Source of the DNA: Malania oleifera | Lineage: Eukaryota; Streptophyta; Magnoliopsida; Santalales; Ximeniaceae | NCBI RefSeq assembly: GCF_029873635.1 | Contig: NC_080422.1 | Coordinates: forward strand, 8,835,764 to 8,899,763 | Direction of reading: 5' to 3' | Length of the DNA stretch: 64,000 nucleotides | Part shown: piece after piece, positions 47,422 through 60,705 of the stretch | Layout of the letters: each line of letters opens with the position of its first letter | How positions within the stretch are numbered: position 1 is the first letter of the stretch | Position numbers and translations under genes: made by a program | Notes under the pieces: model-generated | What the model was told of the DNA's origin: nothing | Databases searched by the model: none | Seen by the model: only the letters and a program-made list of their open reading frames with translations

Positions 47422-48185
47422 CACTACAAAAAAACTGGTGTTTAGTGACGAAACTATTAGTGACGGATTCAAATTCGTCACTAATAGTAGGGTATTAGTG
47501 AAGGTTTTAGAAACCGTTACTAATACGTCACTAGTAGTGCGAAATTAAATCCGTCACTAAAAAACAGAAAAAATTGCGCGAAAATTTTTTTGCTGCAGAA
47601 TTTATCCCGGGAAAATATTAGTAACGATTTTTGTGGTATTAGTGACGAAAAAAATCCATCACTAAAAGGTTAAGATTAGTGACGATTAAATAACCATGAC
47701 TTCTAATATTTTAAAAAATTAAAAAAATTTTACTTTAGAGTATTAGTGACGAATTTTTGAACCGTCACTAATACTTCTACTTTTTAAAAAAATTAAAAAA
47801 TTTTACTTCAGAGTTTTAGTGACGAATTTAAAAATGCGTCACTATTTCCCCATTATTAGTGATGGATTTGAGAACCATCACTAATACTTCCATTTTTTTT
47901 AAAAAAAGTAAAAACAAATAAAAAAAGTTTACTTCACAGTGTTAGTGACGAATTGTTAAATTCATCACTATTTCCCGTTATTAGTGACGGATTTGACAAC
48001 CGTCACTAATACTTCAATTTTTTAAAAAAATAAAAAATGGTTACTTTAGGGTATTAGTGACGAATTTTTTAATTTGTCAGTATTAAACCATTATTAGTGA
48101 TGGATTTGGACAGTCACTAATGTGTTATATTTATAAAAAAAAAAACGGGGAGTAGCAGTGACGGTTTTGAAACCGTCACAAATGC
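47422..48185. repeat. CACTA terminal and subterminal repeats
   Basis: At least fifteen TTAGTGACGAATTT and GTCACTAATACT motifs in alternating orientation, the usual arrangement for binding of the TNPA-type protein at element ends. Confidence 0.85.
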
Positions 48186-48524
48186 CCAAAAACCCTATTA
48201 TTGCTGTCCGCTGGATCTTTTCCCTCATTCTCCTGGCTTGTTCCCCTTCCCTGCTGCCTGCTCCTGCGAACAGCTCCCATTCGATCTCCCGCTACCGTCT
48301 GCCGCCAGCAACTGCGCTGCCAGCTCCTCCTCTTCCCCTCCTACTCCGGCGATCGTCTCTCGCAGCCTCCCCCTGCTCTCGATCAACTGCAAGTCTTCTC
48401 CAGCTCCTCCTCTTCCCCTCATCCTGCTCTGGCGATCGGTCCTCTCTCCTTGTCTCCCCCTGCTCTCGTCCGGAAGCCCAGGTTTTTCTTTCCCTTTATC
48501 TTTTTACTTTCAAGCATATATTTA

Positions 48525-48560
<36 letters not shown>

Positions 48561-51292
48561 GAAGAAAAAGCTGGAGCCTTCCTCAAGTAGCCATATCTAG
48601 CCACAGCTTAAAAAGTTGTCCAATTTTATGTCTTAATTTTGATATATCAAAATAAAAGTATATTATAACTCTGGACTATTAAAATTTTACAAAGCACTTC
48701 AATTTTTATCTCGGTTGTTTCCCCTTCGTTTAATCTCGGAATACTACCTAAATAGTCAAATAGGCCAAGGAGAAAGATCGCAAATATCTTTAGAAGTTTT
48801 CGTAAAGTATTGAAATAATGGATTGACAAAATATTTTTTATCTCACGAGTTAAAATTGAATTGTGAGGAAAGAGTGAAGTCAGTGTAAATACTTGGCGCT
48901 TGAGTATTGGATACTTGCAAATATTTGAATTAATTTAAACCTTATATTTGAAATTAATTTTTTTTCTTAATTTAGTAATTGAATTTTAGACAATATGGTG
49001 TAAGCATTATTTAATGATATGATTAATTTTCAAAATCAAACCAATTTCCTCTTTCCTTTTTTTTTTTTTTTTTTTTTTTTGTGCCGTTTGTAGTCTAGTA
49101 CAATATTTTCAAAGAAGTTTTGTGAAAACATTTTTCAAGTTTTGAACCTTTAAAAATTTCTAGTGATTTTATTGTATCCCAAAGGTTATTCATTTTTTTC
49201 AGTGGCAAATTCATTCAAGTGAATGAAAATATCATATGAAAAGATAGTAAATCATTCATGTCTCAAAAGCATTGATATTTGATAATTGTAGTCTCCCAAC
49301 TCCATGTAGCCCTAACAATAGTTCTGTGTTGATTTTAAAATTACCTTAATTTGAACCGAGTCAAGAGAATGCAAATTAATTTCATGTGTTAAAGAAGTAA
49401 ATCTCAATAAGTCACACGGGAAAGCAATTAGGTTTGGTAAGTGTTGTATTGTTTTCTTTATCGTTGCAATTTTAGAGGGAAAAATAAAATAATTTATCCA
49501 AGGGCAAAAATGGTGTTCTTCACATAGTCGCCAACATGGGAAATCACAAGGCAATGGAGATCCATGTGTGCTACTCCTCCCTTTAACTTCTTTATTTTTT
49601 TGATAGGAAAATTATAATTATAATACCAAATGGATATATACAGTACATTGGGCATACCCAGGATGGGGAGAACCAACTCCCAAAGAAGCACCTGCAAAGC
49701 AGTACACTCAGACAGCCACATAAGGCTCAGAATAGTTACAACTCAATAGATCAAAACCTAGGCATACCCAGAGGCCAGGTTGTCCTTCTCATACTCATTC
49801 TGCTTCATTAACCCTTTAGTGCTATTGTGGACGTAGTTCCTGCCGATGGCCACTGCAATTACCACTATGCCACCTATAAGGACCTACTTTCTTTTTTTTG
49901 CCCCTCCCTTTCCACCGTTGGTAGCAACTATGATGGTTATTGACACTTGCCTTGTAACGACTTGCTATTTAACTTGGTTTTTTTTTTTTTTTAAATATAA
50001 TGTAACATTTATAATGCTCTGACACCAAACTGAATTAAACCCAAGCATCAACCTAAACAGCGAGAAGCGGAAATCAAATAAACATAAAATTCTAGTTTTT
50101 CAAATTTAATTTGTATAGAAAATTTTTCTTGTTTTGTAGATTCTATAAATATATCTTGAAAAAATGAAAAATAATGTGGTATATTTTAATTATTTAGGGC
50201 CTGGCTATTTAGTTGCGAAAAATAATATTTTTTATTTTTTTTTAGTTTTCAAAGAATTATAAAAATGTCAACACAATTTTCAATTTTACAAGATTTGTAT
50301 GAAAATGGTAGAAAATGATGAAGAGCTTATTTAGTTGTTGAAAATATTTTTCATGCTCCACTTCTAGATTTTCAAATAACAATAAAAGACTTGTTTTTAA
50401 TTTTTAAGAAAGTATATAATTAATTAAAATTTTAGAAAATAATAAAAGGATTTCTTTTCAACGAAATTGTAGTATTTTGCTTCAAGGTGATGGAATAATG
50501 CTATTTTATTGTGTTTACACTTTGAAAAAAATGTCATTTTAAATCATCCATTGCATTAGATAAAATTGATCGTCCTTACACATATTATTAAAAAAACAAA
50601 TGCATATATACAATGCATAGATAAGTTTTATATTCCTCAAAACCAAAGCCTGAAATCGTAGCACCTTACATGTTTTTTTTTTTTTTTTTTTTCAACTTCA
50701 TATATTCATTGAAGCTTAGACCCGTCCAAGAACGGTTACTATACATTCATTCCTAATCGCACATGTGAGACAAATCAATTGTTATATTTCAATTGATTAT
50801 TAGTCACACTATGTTGACTAATAATCACTTGAACATGTTAATTATTTGTTTTCACTTACGATTAGTAATGTTTGTATTTCAACTATTCTTGGATTGTCCA
50901 ATGTGGACAGTTCAAGAAGTTGTATTTACATTGTTGTCATCGCTCATGCTTTGTCAATTGTCATTATATATTTCAACCGCGTCTCTACTTGTGTTCTCTA
51001 GGTGCATAGTAGGGTGTCGTGACAATTTGTTAGTGATGGAAAACTTGCCAAATTTTTACTTCCCCCATCTTGTGTACTTGGAGAGCCATGGGGAGATGTT
51101 GCCGAAATTTATAATGACTACGACGAAGGAATTTGAGCAATTGATCGCAATGTAAATGCAACATTCCTGAATGGGATAGGATCTGTACCCTTTAAAGTAT
51201 GATGGTTGATTATATGATTCACGATGCATGCATGATAAACATTATGAGAATATAATGAACACCATTTACTTGAACATATTATAGGGTAATTA
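48186..51292 (+). other. CACTA 5' internal region, no gene called
   Basis: A C/T-rich segment (48190-48480) with a (GT)n run at 48529-48558 may be the transposon's own leader. The remainder is AT-rich with T runs at 49058, 49980 and 50671. ORFs here (48158-48655, 50793-51155) show no known domain. Confidence 0.5.
49588..49810 (-). mobile_element. Possible reversed LINE 3' tail
   Basis: On the minus strand the sequence ends in the style of plant LINE or SINE tails, with TTTTCCTATCAAAAAAATAAA after an AT-rich run. No RT is present, so the assignment rests on style only. Confidence 0.3.
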
Positions 51293-54200
51293 ATGAACAT
51301 GGATAAGAGTTGGATGAACGCTCGGGGTAGGTTTTTGCCAGAATACGTGAAAGGGGTACATGATTTCATAGAGTTCGCACGTCATCGTGCAGACAGAGCC
51401 AGTAGAATAAGGTGTCCTTGCAAAAAATGCCAAAACATAACATGCAAACACATTGATCTGGTCCATTCACATTTGTTAGACTTTGGAATGGAGAAACAGT
51501 ACACAAGATAGGTGTTCCACGGTGAAGATTACGCAGTTCAGAGCGATAATGATGACGATGAAGATGAGGGGGCAAATATAGTAGGTGGTGATACACGTTC
51601 GGAAGAATTAATCGAAATGTTAGATGAATTGCAAAGGGGGATTGCAGTGGACACGGGTGATGTCAGTGTGTCGCGTACTGGTGATGAAACTACATCAGCG
51701 GGTACCATACCTTGCGATCCTAGTACGTTGAATCGACTCGGTAAACCATTTTCTAATCTCATGAGGGATGCACGAGTGCCCCTATATCCAAACTATAAAA
51801 AGTTCTCCAAATTAGAGTTTTTGATAAAGTTGCTTCATGCAAGGACAATGCATAAGTTATCTCAGAGCACATTCAACATGCATTTAAGCCTCATTAAGGC
51901 AGCACTGCCGGAGGGTGAAACACTTCCCAATTCTTTTTATGAGGCGAAGACATACATGCGTGTAGGTATGATTGTGCACTCTTTTATGGTGAACATGAAA
52001 ATGCGAACGAGTGCCCAGAATGTGGTGAACCGAGGTATACAACTAATCAGAAGAAGGGCAAAAGGATCCCCAAAAAAGTTTTGCGACATTGTCCATTAAT
52101 CCTGCGGCTACAATGATTGTATATATGCAAAAAGACTGCTATAGATATGAGATGACATCAAGAGAAACGTCTTCAAGATGGAAACATCCTTAGCCATCTA
52201 GCGGACTCCAAAGCTTGGGCCAAATTTGATAAAATGCATCTGTGGTTTGCTAGTGATCCTCACAATATCAGACTTGGCTTTGCTTCAGATGGGTTCAATC
52301 CTTTCGGTAACATGACCAACCCATATAGCATGTGGCCAGTTATGATGATGTCATACAATATGCTGCCATGGCGATGTATGAAAGAACCTTTCATTTATAT
52401 GTCTCTACTGATTCTCGGACCAAGAGCACCTGGTAATGATATTGATGTTTACCTGTGTCTGTTAATTGACGAGTTGAAAGAATTATGGGAAAAAGAAGTT
52501 GAGACATTCGAGGTGCAAACTGGGACAACATTTCGGATGCATGCTGCAGTCTTGTGGACAATTAATGATTTCCCGGCATGCGACAACCTGTCAGGTTGGA
52601 GCACAAAAGGTTTCTTAGCATGCCCAGTATGTAATAAGGATGTTGGGTCCTTATCCTTGAAGCATGGACGCAAGTTATGCTTTATGTGTCATCTCCGTTT
52701 CCTACGAACTGGACATCCTTGGAGGACTCGTGGCATCAGAAGCTTTAATGGAAAACCTGAATAAAGGTCACCGCCAAAGCGGCTAAGTGGGGAAGAGATA
52801 TTAAACTAGCTAAGGTTGATCGAAGATGTGAAATTTGGGAAACCACCGACTAGTAGAAAAAGAAAATGCGTTGAGTCGGAGTTGAATTTGACAAAGAGAA
52901 GCATCTTCTTCGAGTTTCCATACTGGAAAGATCTTCTACTACACCACAACTTGGATATCATGCACATCGAAAAGAACATTTGCGAGAATGTCATTGGTAC
53001 ATTACTTGATATAAATGGGAAGACAAATGACACCGCAAATGCTCGCCGAGATATGGAAGACATGAGAATATGACCTGGGCTGCATCTGTTTCATGATGGA
53101 GACAAAATTCTCATGCCATCAGCTTGTTACACATTCTCGAAGGATGAGAAAAATAAATTCTTCGACTAGTTGAGATCAGTGAAGTTCCCTGATGGATATG
53201 CATCGAACATAGCTCGATGCATAAACACGAAGGAAGGGAAGATGTTAGGAATGGAAAGTCATGACTGTCACGTCCTTCTATAACGGGTTTTACTCATTTT
53301 CCTTCGTGGGCACTTGACTGAAGATGTTCGGTCGGTGCTAATTGAGTTAGGAATCTTTTTTTGGCAGTTGTGCTCAAAAAAATTGAGCGTAAACATACTT
53401 GAACGGTTAGAGGATGACATCGTGATCATACTATGCAAACTAGAGAAATTTTTTCCACCAACATTCTTCGATGTGATGGTCCACCTAGCTATCCATTTAC
53501 CAAGGGAGGCCATAATTGGAGGACCTGTTCAATATCGTTGGATGTATCCTATTAAGAGGTAAAGTATAAAGTCCTTGTATAAAGGTCACGTGATTTCCCT
53601 GTTTGAATTTTTTTTTCTTTATTGTGTCTAGAAGTCTATAATGCAATACAAAATGCACAGGTTCTTGTCCACTTTGAAGGGGTATGTGTGCAATAAGGCA
53701 TGGCCGGAAGGTTCAATCATTGAGGTGTACATTGACAGTGAATGTCTTGCATTTTGCTCAATGTATCTACATGATATTAACACAATGTTCACTAAGGATG
53801 AGCGAAATGCAGACATTCATGCTATTAATGCCGAAAATGAAGAACCTAGGAGCTCTATATTTCGAAAAAATGTTCGGCCTCTCGGTGCATGAGTTTACGA
53901 TTTCATTCATATGTACGACCTAGAAAAGGCTCATTTTTACATCCTCAACAATTTTGATGAAATTGTTCCATATATCGAGTACGTTGTTCCAAACTCCTTA
54001 CTTTACATTGTATTTACATATGCATAATTGTATACTTACTTGGCATTAACATGTACTACTGTTACATATAGCGAATATAAAGCTGAACTCCTTACCCAAA
54101 ATGAACGAAATGTTGACGAAAGATATAAGAAAGAGTTTATCAATTGGTTTGGGAGTCGTGTAAGTAACAAAAACTGCTTCAGTTAGAAGGAATGTATGGT

Positions 54201-54505
54201 TTCACTATTGATGGTATTATTCTAAACTCCTGTTTATTTAATAGATGAAAGTCATGTTTTACAATAACGAACCAATGGCAAGTAAATATTTGTACGCGTT
54301 GACATGTGGGCCCGATCAAAGAGTTAACAGCTACAGCGGTTGCATTGTTAATGGGTTACGATTTCATACAAAGTCCCTCGAACTACATAGAAGAACCCAA
54401 AATTGTGGGGTTGCGGTGCTAGGTACAGAAGGAGATGAAGATATAGATTACTTTGGTGTGTTGGATGATATTATAGAACTTAGCTATGGAGCAAGCAAAC
54501 CTTAA
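51293..54505 (+). pseudogene. CACTA transposase (TNP2-like), decayed
   Basis: Start at 51293 or 51299. N-terminal Transposase-associated domain (51299-51508) with CPCKKCQN zinc-binding cysteines; an acidic linker; the Transposase_21 core (52234-52764) with FASDGFNPFGNM and PGNDIDVYL; a further core segment (52816-53562) with NLDIMHIEKNICENV and HLAIHLPREA; then the C-terminal DUF4216 region (54245-54500) with CGPDQRVNSYSGCIVNG. Three introns have good borders: 53559-53660, 53979-54071 and 54160-54244. Breaks: TAG at 51509 where the family usually has Trp, a frameshift at the A run 52071-52076, TAA near 52764, and several more between 52100 and 53310. The C-terminus is cut. It would cut and rejoin CACTA ends; this copy cannot. 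Confidence 0.9.
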
Positions 54506-54581
54506 ATTGTATAAACTGTATATTTTACTGTCTGAATTTATTTTGCTGCATGCATTTTTCTCACTGTTTTGCTCCTTGCAG

Positions 54582-55345
54582 TGGAGGCCTGCGGTTGAAG
54601 CATGACATAACTGAATATGGAGAGTTTGTTCGGAGTTTTAATGCTCCTTCTGTTGATGAGAAATTTGAGCTGTTGGGCATGTAAGTTGCAGCTTGCAAAT
54701 TGTCGAAAATCCAACATACTTCAGTTACCATTTTAAATCCTTACATACTGATGAAATCTACGCCTACAGCATGGCCAATGTGTTTATTGTTGCTCCTGAA
54801 AGCCTCGCCACTTTGTTTGAGGGTACTCCGAGTATCAGGAAAGATGCACAAAGGTATAACTTATATTGGTGATGGTGTTTACAGTTAAGGTTGATTATTG
54901 TAGACAACATGTAAAGGCAATTTTAGAGCACTTTTTTACACTAAAAATGAATTATTGTTATTATTATTATTTTGAAATAAGTCTTCAAGCTATATATGTT
55001 AGACCCCTGGATGTTGTGAGAAAAGACAACTTTCTATGGAGTCCTGATATATGTTGGCTCCAATTCTCGCATCAAATAAAATATCAACGTTGTGTATTTT
55101 TTTTTTTTTTGTTTTTTCTGCAAATAATGCATGTTCAGGGGGTGGAAGAGGAAGAAGAATATTTAGTCATGGCCTAAATAACTGTCTTTTCATTTACTGT
55201 TTTACTTATTTTCTGTTTTCCATTTAGACCGAGGATGGTGAACTTATGATTTGGCTGCCGATTAAGGTTTATTCAACTTCGGGAGGACTACAAGAGTGCA
55301 AAACTTGCTGCCAGACTCAGTTCTTTGTGGCCAAGGTCCAGTTAA
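54582..55345 (+). pseudogene. SEC10: Exocyst SEC10, last three exons only
   Basis: Exons 54582-54680, 54770-54853 and 55267-55345 join in frame into 86 residues plus stop, with GT-AG borders (GTAAGT, then GTATAA). The protein reads EYGEFVRSFNAPSVDEKFEL, then MANVFIVAPESLATLFEGTP, then FIQLREDYKSAKLAARLSSL and WPRSS, which is the C-terminus of plant SEC10, a subunit of the exocyst complex that tethers secretory vesicles to the plasma membrane. The upstream 'ag' at 54580-54581 follows a T-rich tract like a real intron end. No other SEC10 exon exists in the window: the 5' side is CACTA transposase. Either a captured gene fragment or the right part of a broken SEC10 copy. Open frame and clean splice sites suggest a recent event. 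Confidence 0.85.
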
Positions 55346-55589
55346 GACAGGATTGGTGCGCTGTAAAGGTAACCTGCCACTTCTCTTGGATTAGTTATGG
55401 GAAGCATTTACGAATGATAGGGAGCTGAAACCTCAAGTTGACGGGTTGGTGCTGCCAAGAGCTTGTTAGGGAGCTGGTTTGAGATTAAGCTAATCAGGAG
55501 GCCGATGAGCTGACCTTCTGAAAATTGGGTACAATTAGGTGTCACCTTTTAATTTTTTTCTCATTATATTTTCCTTATCCATTTTGAGT
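55346..55589 (+). other. SEC10 3' flank
   Basis: Probably 3' UTR and flank carried along with the SEC10 exons, running into the copia relic. No other feature. Confidence 0.4.
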
Positions 55590-56059
55590 GTATATTTTTG
55601 ATAGTATGGATGGGAAATTGAATACATTGCATTCATCAACTACTCCATGAAAGCCATTGCTAATACGAGGGTGACAATAATCATAACAACAAAATTACAG
55701 ATTGGATGTGGGTACAAGTCGATGCACCTTTCTGAACAGCTATAGGAGGAGCATATCACAAGCAATAGGATCATCTGACGAGAGAACTAAAGGCGCAAAG
55801 TAGAAGCTGGGAGAGACTCTCCTCCCTTAAGTAGCCATGTGTATACCAACAAATTAAAATGATCCAAGCAACGAGGACACTAACCAAATGAGGATGTAGG
55901 AGGACTGGGCATAGAGAGTATGTTAGGATTTAGAAGGCTAGGCAAACTCATAAAGATCAACAGAACTAAAGGACTCAAAATAACATTGTACAAATTCAAA
56001 AGAGGTAAATTCAAAGAATCAATGTAAAGTAGAGCTATTACATCAATATCCCTTCTGAT

Positions 56060-56930
56060 TACATGAATAGCCTAGAAAAAATACATTTGATAGCACAAGA
56101 ATCCAACTTGTCCATTCCTAAACTTAGCTAATGGACAAAGGACATATAAACAATATACGAGGAGTAAGTGTAAAAAAAGGGGCCTTAAGGAAGATAACTG
56201 GACATGGAATTTTACCAGCAAGAACATAGGATGCCATTTTATTGATGAGAGAACAAGCAGTGAACACAAAATCACTCCAAAAAACTTTGAGGACATTCAT
56301 TTGATAAAATAGGGTACTAGTGACTTTGAGTTTGTTTTTCGGTTTTTGTAACTCCATTTTGTTTTGTAGTTTAGGCATAACATGCCTAATGGATCACACA
56401 AGAAATAGGCATACAGGTACTAAATTGGGTATTCAGGTATTCCTTAGAATTATCACTACGAAATATCCTAAATTAATTTCTTAATTGAGAACAAAAGGCA
56501 CAAAGATAATAAACAACTCGGAACAATCTTCCATTAAACACAACCAAGTCATCCAAGAGTAATCATTGACAAATAGAACAAAGTACCAAAACCCCAACTT
56601 TGACATTACACGGCAAGGACCCCAAACATTGAAATTTACTAGCATGAAAGGACTAACAGCCCATTTGTTGACTTGAGAAACAAAGGGAACACAATGATGT
56701 TTTCCCAACAAGACTCACACTCAAGATTAGACAAAGAACTCAAGGTAGGAACTAGCCATTTCAACTTGTCCAAGGACAATAGGTTTGAAACGGTGTAGTA
56801 GTACTGTGCAAACAATGAGAGGAGAGAAAAACTCATAGTAGTGAAGTCCACAAGTCTCACACTCTTGTGCCAATTATTTTGTTTAAATAATTGAAAATGC
56901 AAGTAAAGCATTTATGTTAAACGAAAGGCA
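56060..56930 (-). pseudogene. Copia integrase relic
   Basis: Recognisable copia integrase words: LGKHHCVPF, FNVWGPCRVMSKLGFWYFV, VNDYSWMTW and MEDCSELF, in family order. Several breaks. Confidence 0.8.
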
Positions 56931-58660
56931 GGTTGGAGCTCAATGAATATGTGCCTGTGGTTGTTTTGATTTTTGGAATCAAATTGTCTGGATTGTGCTC
57001 CACTGGTTCTTGAAAGATGCGAAGAAGATGAGAAGAGGGAAGCTAGATTACAATATAAATATAGCAGTAGTAACTTAGGCTTTCATATCTGCACTTGTTT
57101 TCTATTATTATGGTGCATTTGGTTACATTCTTCTTCCATAGGAGTGCTGCAGAAGAAAAATGCGATTCAAGTTTCAATTTTTTATAGAGTGGTTTTCAAG
57201 GCTCCCAAATGCAATGCAATTCTTTGGATACATTTTCATGCCCACTTCTGGACACAAGCATACATCAAAACACAAGTTTATTATAAAAAAAATCAAACGA
57301 TAACCAATCATACAATAAAGTTCATCCTCCATTTCCATTGTTCCTTGGATCTGGAAGCATGATATTCATCTCCCCTAGGCACACGCATAATCTATACAAA
57401 GTTTTCTGTATATATAAAATAGAAAGACAGCATTTTCTGAAAAGAAATAAAAAAAGGGAGGTAAAAGAAAAATGAAACTGCAAAAAATAAATAAATAAAT
57501 AAACAAATAAAGGGTAAACTAATTCAAAGTAGAGAAAATTCCACTGGAAAATGGAAACCAAATAAAGAAAAAAAGAGTACTGCCATCTGTTTTTCATGTC
57601 CCAGCAGAGGCAAAACAGCAAGTCATCCGCTTTCTCGCATCCCTGCAAAAGCAAAACCTTGCAGATGAGGCAGGATACGATGACAGTAAGCCAGAGGGCC
57701 GCATGAAGAATATAAGTTCTTAAGTATGTTCAGTCTGAAAGACTGATTCAGTTTTTAATAGATTTCATTTTTGTTCAAGAAATCTATGAAGATTCCACAG
57801 AATGTGAGGTTGGGAATCCTAAATATCAGCATAGGTTCATTCAGATAAACCTAAATTGGCATCTAGGATTCCATGGGACCTATTATACCCATAAAACGTT
57901 CTCATATTATACTTTTGGTAATCTGGATTCCAACAAAGGCATCTTAGTCCCAGTTACAAGATTCTCAGGCATTTGATTATCTGAACCAAATGCCTAGTTA
58001 TTGGAATTTATTAGGAAATCTAGTGAATCACCAATTCTCCCTATGTTGAAGTTGAACCCAAAAGTTACCAAACTTTAACGATAAATAATAGCTGCCATCT
58101 AACTGAAATGAATTCAGGTTGTGTTTGGGATCATGAAATTCTAGCCCGAGATTTGGATTTGGACGAAATTCTCTATAATTTTAAATTACATTTTATTCAT
58201 ATCCACAACCAAATTGAATTCCAAGCTCCCAAACACGGGGTCAAGTTATTTCAAGTTTCCAACATTGGTTAAAACAAAAAACATGTCGTGGACTAAAACT
58301 GGAGTTAGTTCAACCTCAGAATCTAAGGTTATTTTCTTCCCAAAAAAAGAACAAAAATGCAAGCAGGTGCCTAGACGCCATCAGCTGAAAGGACCCAGAT
58401 TCAAGAAAACAACACCATTCAATCATCCCAGCTGGAGTGCAAATATGTGTTAATCCATCCTAAAATGCCTAACGATCCCATCAAGGAATAAGAATGAACT
58501 TACTTTAGGCAACACTGCGCTCTGCATCTAATTTAATCTCTTCTCTTGGCTCTTTTTCATTTTCCTTATTTAAACTTCCATCCAATCCTCCAAAAGCTTC
58601 CATGATACGAAGCAACACACAGCCCCAATGGTACCAAGCAACCATTAAAAAAGTGCTCTA
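56931..58660. other. No recognised gene
   Basis: Mixed AT-rich sequence. Short ORFs (56973-57362, 57322-57654, 58214-58453) show no known motif. If the copia relic is one element, this is its decayed gag and leader zone. Confidence 0.4.
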
Positions 58661-58669
58661 AGTGGAAAA

Positions 58670-59170
58670 ATGAAGTTATTTTTTAACAAGATACATAACG
58701 AACAACTTAATACTATGATGTACGGAGGTAATTAAAGCATTCAAAAAGAAAAAAAAATTGGGAGCAGAGGACACACTCTGGCTGTGAAATTTCATTGGGC
58801 AGCAACATCCACAGGTTATGTGGGTGGCTATGTGGTTATTTTTGCAAAAATATGAAGGGATACTAAAGGTTCTGAAAGGCAGCAGCATCCAGGATTTTCT
58901 GGCAACTATGGTATTTTTCCAGCAGCTTCTTGACTTTGTTTCTAGTCTTTGGTAGTGCAGATTATCCTTATATACAGCAGCAGGAATGAGGTTTAGGGTT
59001 TAGGATTTGGTTTTGGTATTAACTTAGGGTTTAGGTTGGATCTTGCTCTAGTACCATGTTAATAATTGGGTAAAATTGAAGACCTTATCTCAATGATAGG
59101 TCTCTCCCTCTATTCATAATATGTGTCTAGTATATACCAATGACTGAGTAAATACCCTTACATAACTTTA
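58670..59170. repeat. Diverged repeat, copy 1
   Basis: Shares order and many words with 59700-60480: a GAACAACTT...ATGATGTA phrase, a GGTTTAGG run, then ACCATGTT(A)ATAATTGGGTAAAA and TAGGTCTCTCCCTCT. Confidence 0.5.
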
Positions 59171-59699
59171 GCACATACTAGTAGTGCTAAATGACCAAAA
59201 TAACCATTAACAACCTCAAACTATTAAAATATCAAAAGAAACTCAGCATAACTAAAATGTCCAAAATAGCCTAAAATTGACTCATATTATTAAGATATTC
59301 ACACCAGCTGTGTGGAACAATATCAGATGTTGGCTAGGTATCAAAAGAGCTATGACCACGATTAAAGCTGCCGCAAAGTGGCTTCACAAATAAATCATGA
59401 AATTAATTGCTAGAACAATTGGAACCATGAACAAGTCCCAAATAAATTAGTACAAGACCGCTGTAGCACCGAGAAACTCAAACACAACCCCAAGAAAGCA
59501 ACTCACACCACTAGAACAATTGGAGAAGTGAATCACTGAAATTACCATGGCTCACAAAAAACAGCTTATGAGCACTGCCACTGCCTCACAAAAAACATCT
59601 TATGAGCACAACCACTTCTCCAAGAGAGTCTCCAATGATTGTTACTAACACCGAACCACAACTAACAAATTACCATGAGTGCATGGTCACAACAAAGAT

Positions 59700-60480
59700 T
59701 AGATCTTTGAGCAATACACATGTCGAACAACTTGATATTTTGATATATGGAAGGAATTAGAACATTAAATCATAAACACAACAAATCCCACTATTTCAGA
59801 CCCAATAAACTCAATAACCATTGATAAACTGCTTCACAAATCATCAAACAACCATTTCATAAGTCCCGCAGATGAGCAATTAAAAAGGTGAGACCTTTGG
59901 GAAAAAAACATCATGAAAAACTCCAATAACATGTTAATAGTGGGATTGGATCACTGCTGAATCATTTCAGGTCAAAACCATATCTGAAAGTGGCTTCATG
60001 TGCCAGCACATGCAGTCGGCCTTGGCAGCCTTCGTCCAGCATGTGAGGTTCCATGAGACACTGCCTGGAGGTGGGATTTCAGTGGGGGCAGATCGGTAGT
60101 GTCTGTGGGTGACTATGGTGTTGATTTTGACAAATCTATAGTGGGTTTGATGTTTTTGAACTGACAGTGTCACCCAGAAAACCAGCGACTAGTCTGACTT
60201 CTTGCTGCTGCTAGCTATTTTTTAGGGTTATTATACCGCTGAAAAATCTTCTATACTGATAGACATGCAGCGAATTTTGGGTTTTAGACTTCAGTTTTGA
60301 TGGTGGTGTTAACACATAGGGTTTAGGTTTCAGAATCATGCTGTAATACCATGTTGAATAATTGGGTAAAATGGCAGACCTAAACTCAAAAATAGGTCTC
60401 TCCCTCTAGCTTACACTTGTTACAAACCAAACTATAACAATTAATAATAATTCTAAAAGACTAAATAACCATTAACATAT
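59700..60480. repeat. Diverged repeat, copy 2
   Basis: As copy 1, with AATACCATGTTGAATAATTG near 60343-60362. On the minus strand this reads as an LTR end followed by a PBS-like TGGTATT, so both copies may be copia LTR plus leader fragments. Confidence 0.45.
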
Positions 60481-60705
60481 TTCATGACCTATCTTATTTT
60501 GAAACATGAAATATAATTTATAAACTACTTGTTGGCCAATCATGAAATATTAACTTGAATTGATTAAGTAAATCATGACAAGAGATAGCCATAACAATAC
60601 AAAGTTCAAAATATTTTCAATATTTAAGATACAACTTTTAGTTATTTTGGCAAGCTTGAGGTTACAAAGTTTTAGGAATCAACCCATCTATGGCATTCCC
60701 TATTT

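Larger units (their letters stand above)
47419..54510 (+). mobile_element. CACTA (En/Spm) transposon, left end and transposase, right end missing
   Basis: Terminal repeat CACTACAAAAAAACTGG at 47422, preceded by GGT as possible 3-bp target duplication, then a subterminal zone, a leader of about 3 kb and a transposase gene in the same orientation. No matching right terminal repeat is found before 62 kb; the sequence changes to SEC10 at about 54510-54580. Confidence 0.85.
55590..59300 (-). mobile_element. Reversed copia relic
   Basis: On the minus strand: an LTR-end-like sequence with a PBS-like TGGTACTAG near 59045, about 2 kb without clear coding, an integrase region (56930-56060) and a stretch typical of the link between integrase and RT (about 55750-55600). 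RT, RNase H and the 3' LTR are missing. Old, with many breaks. Confidence 0.55.

Noticed and set aside
48158-48655. 165-codon ORF near the CACTA left end
   Set aside because: C/T-rich composition with several overlapping frames and a GT microsatellite; no motif.
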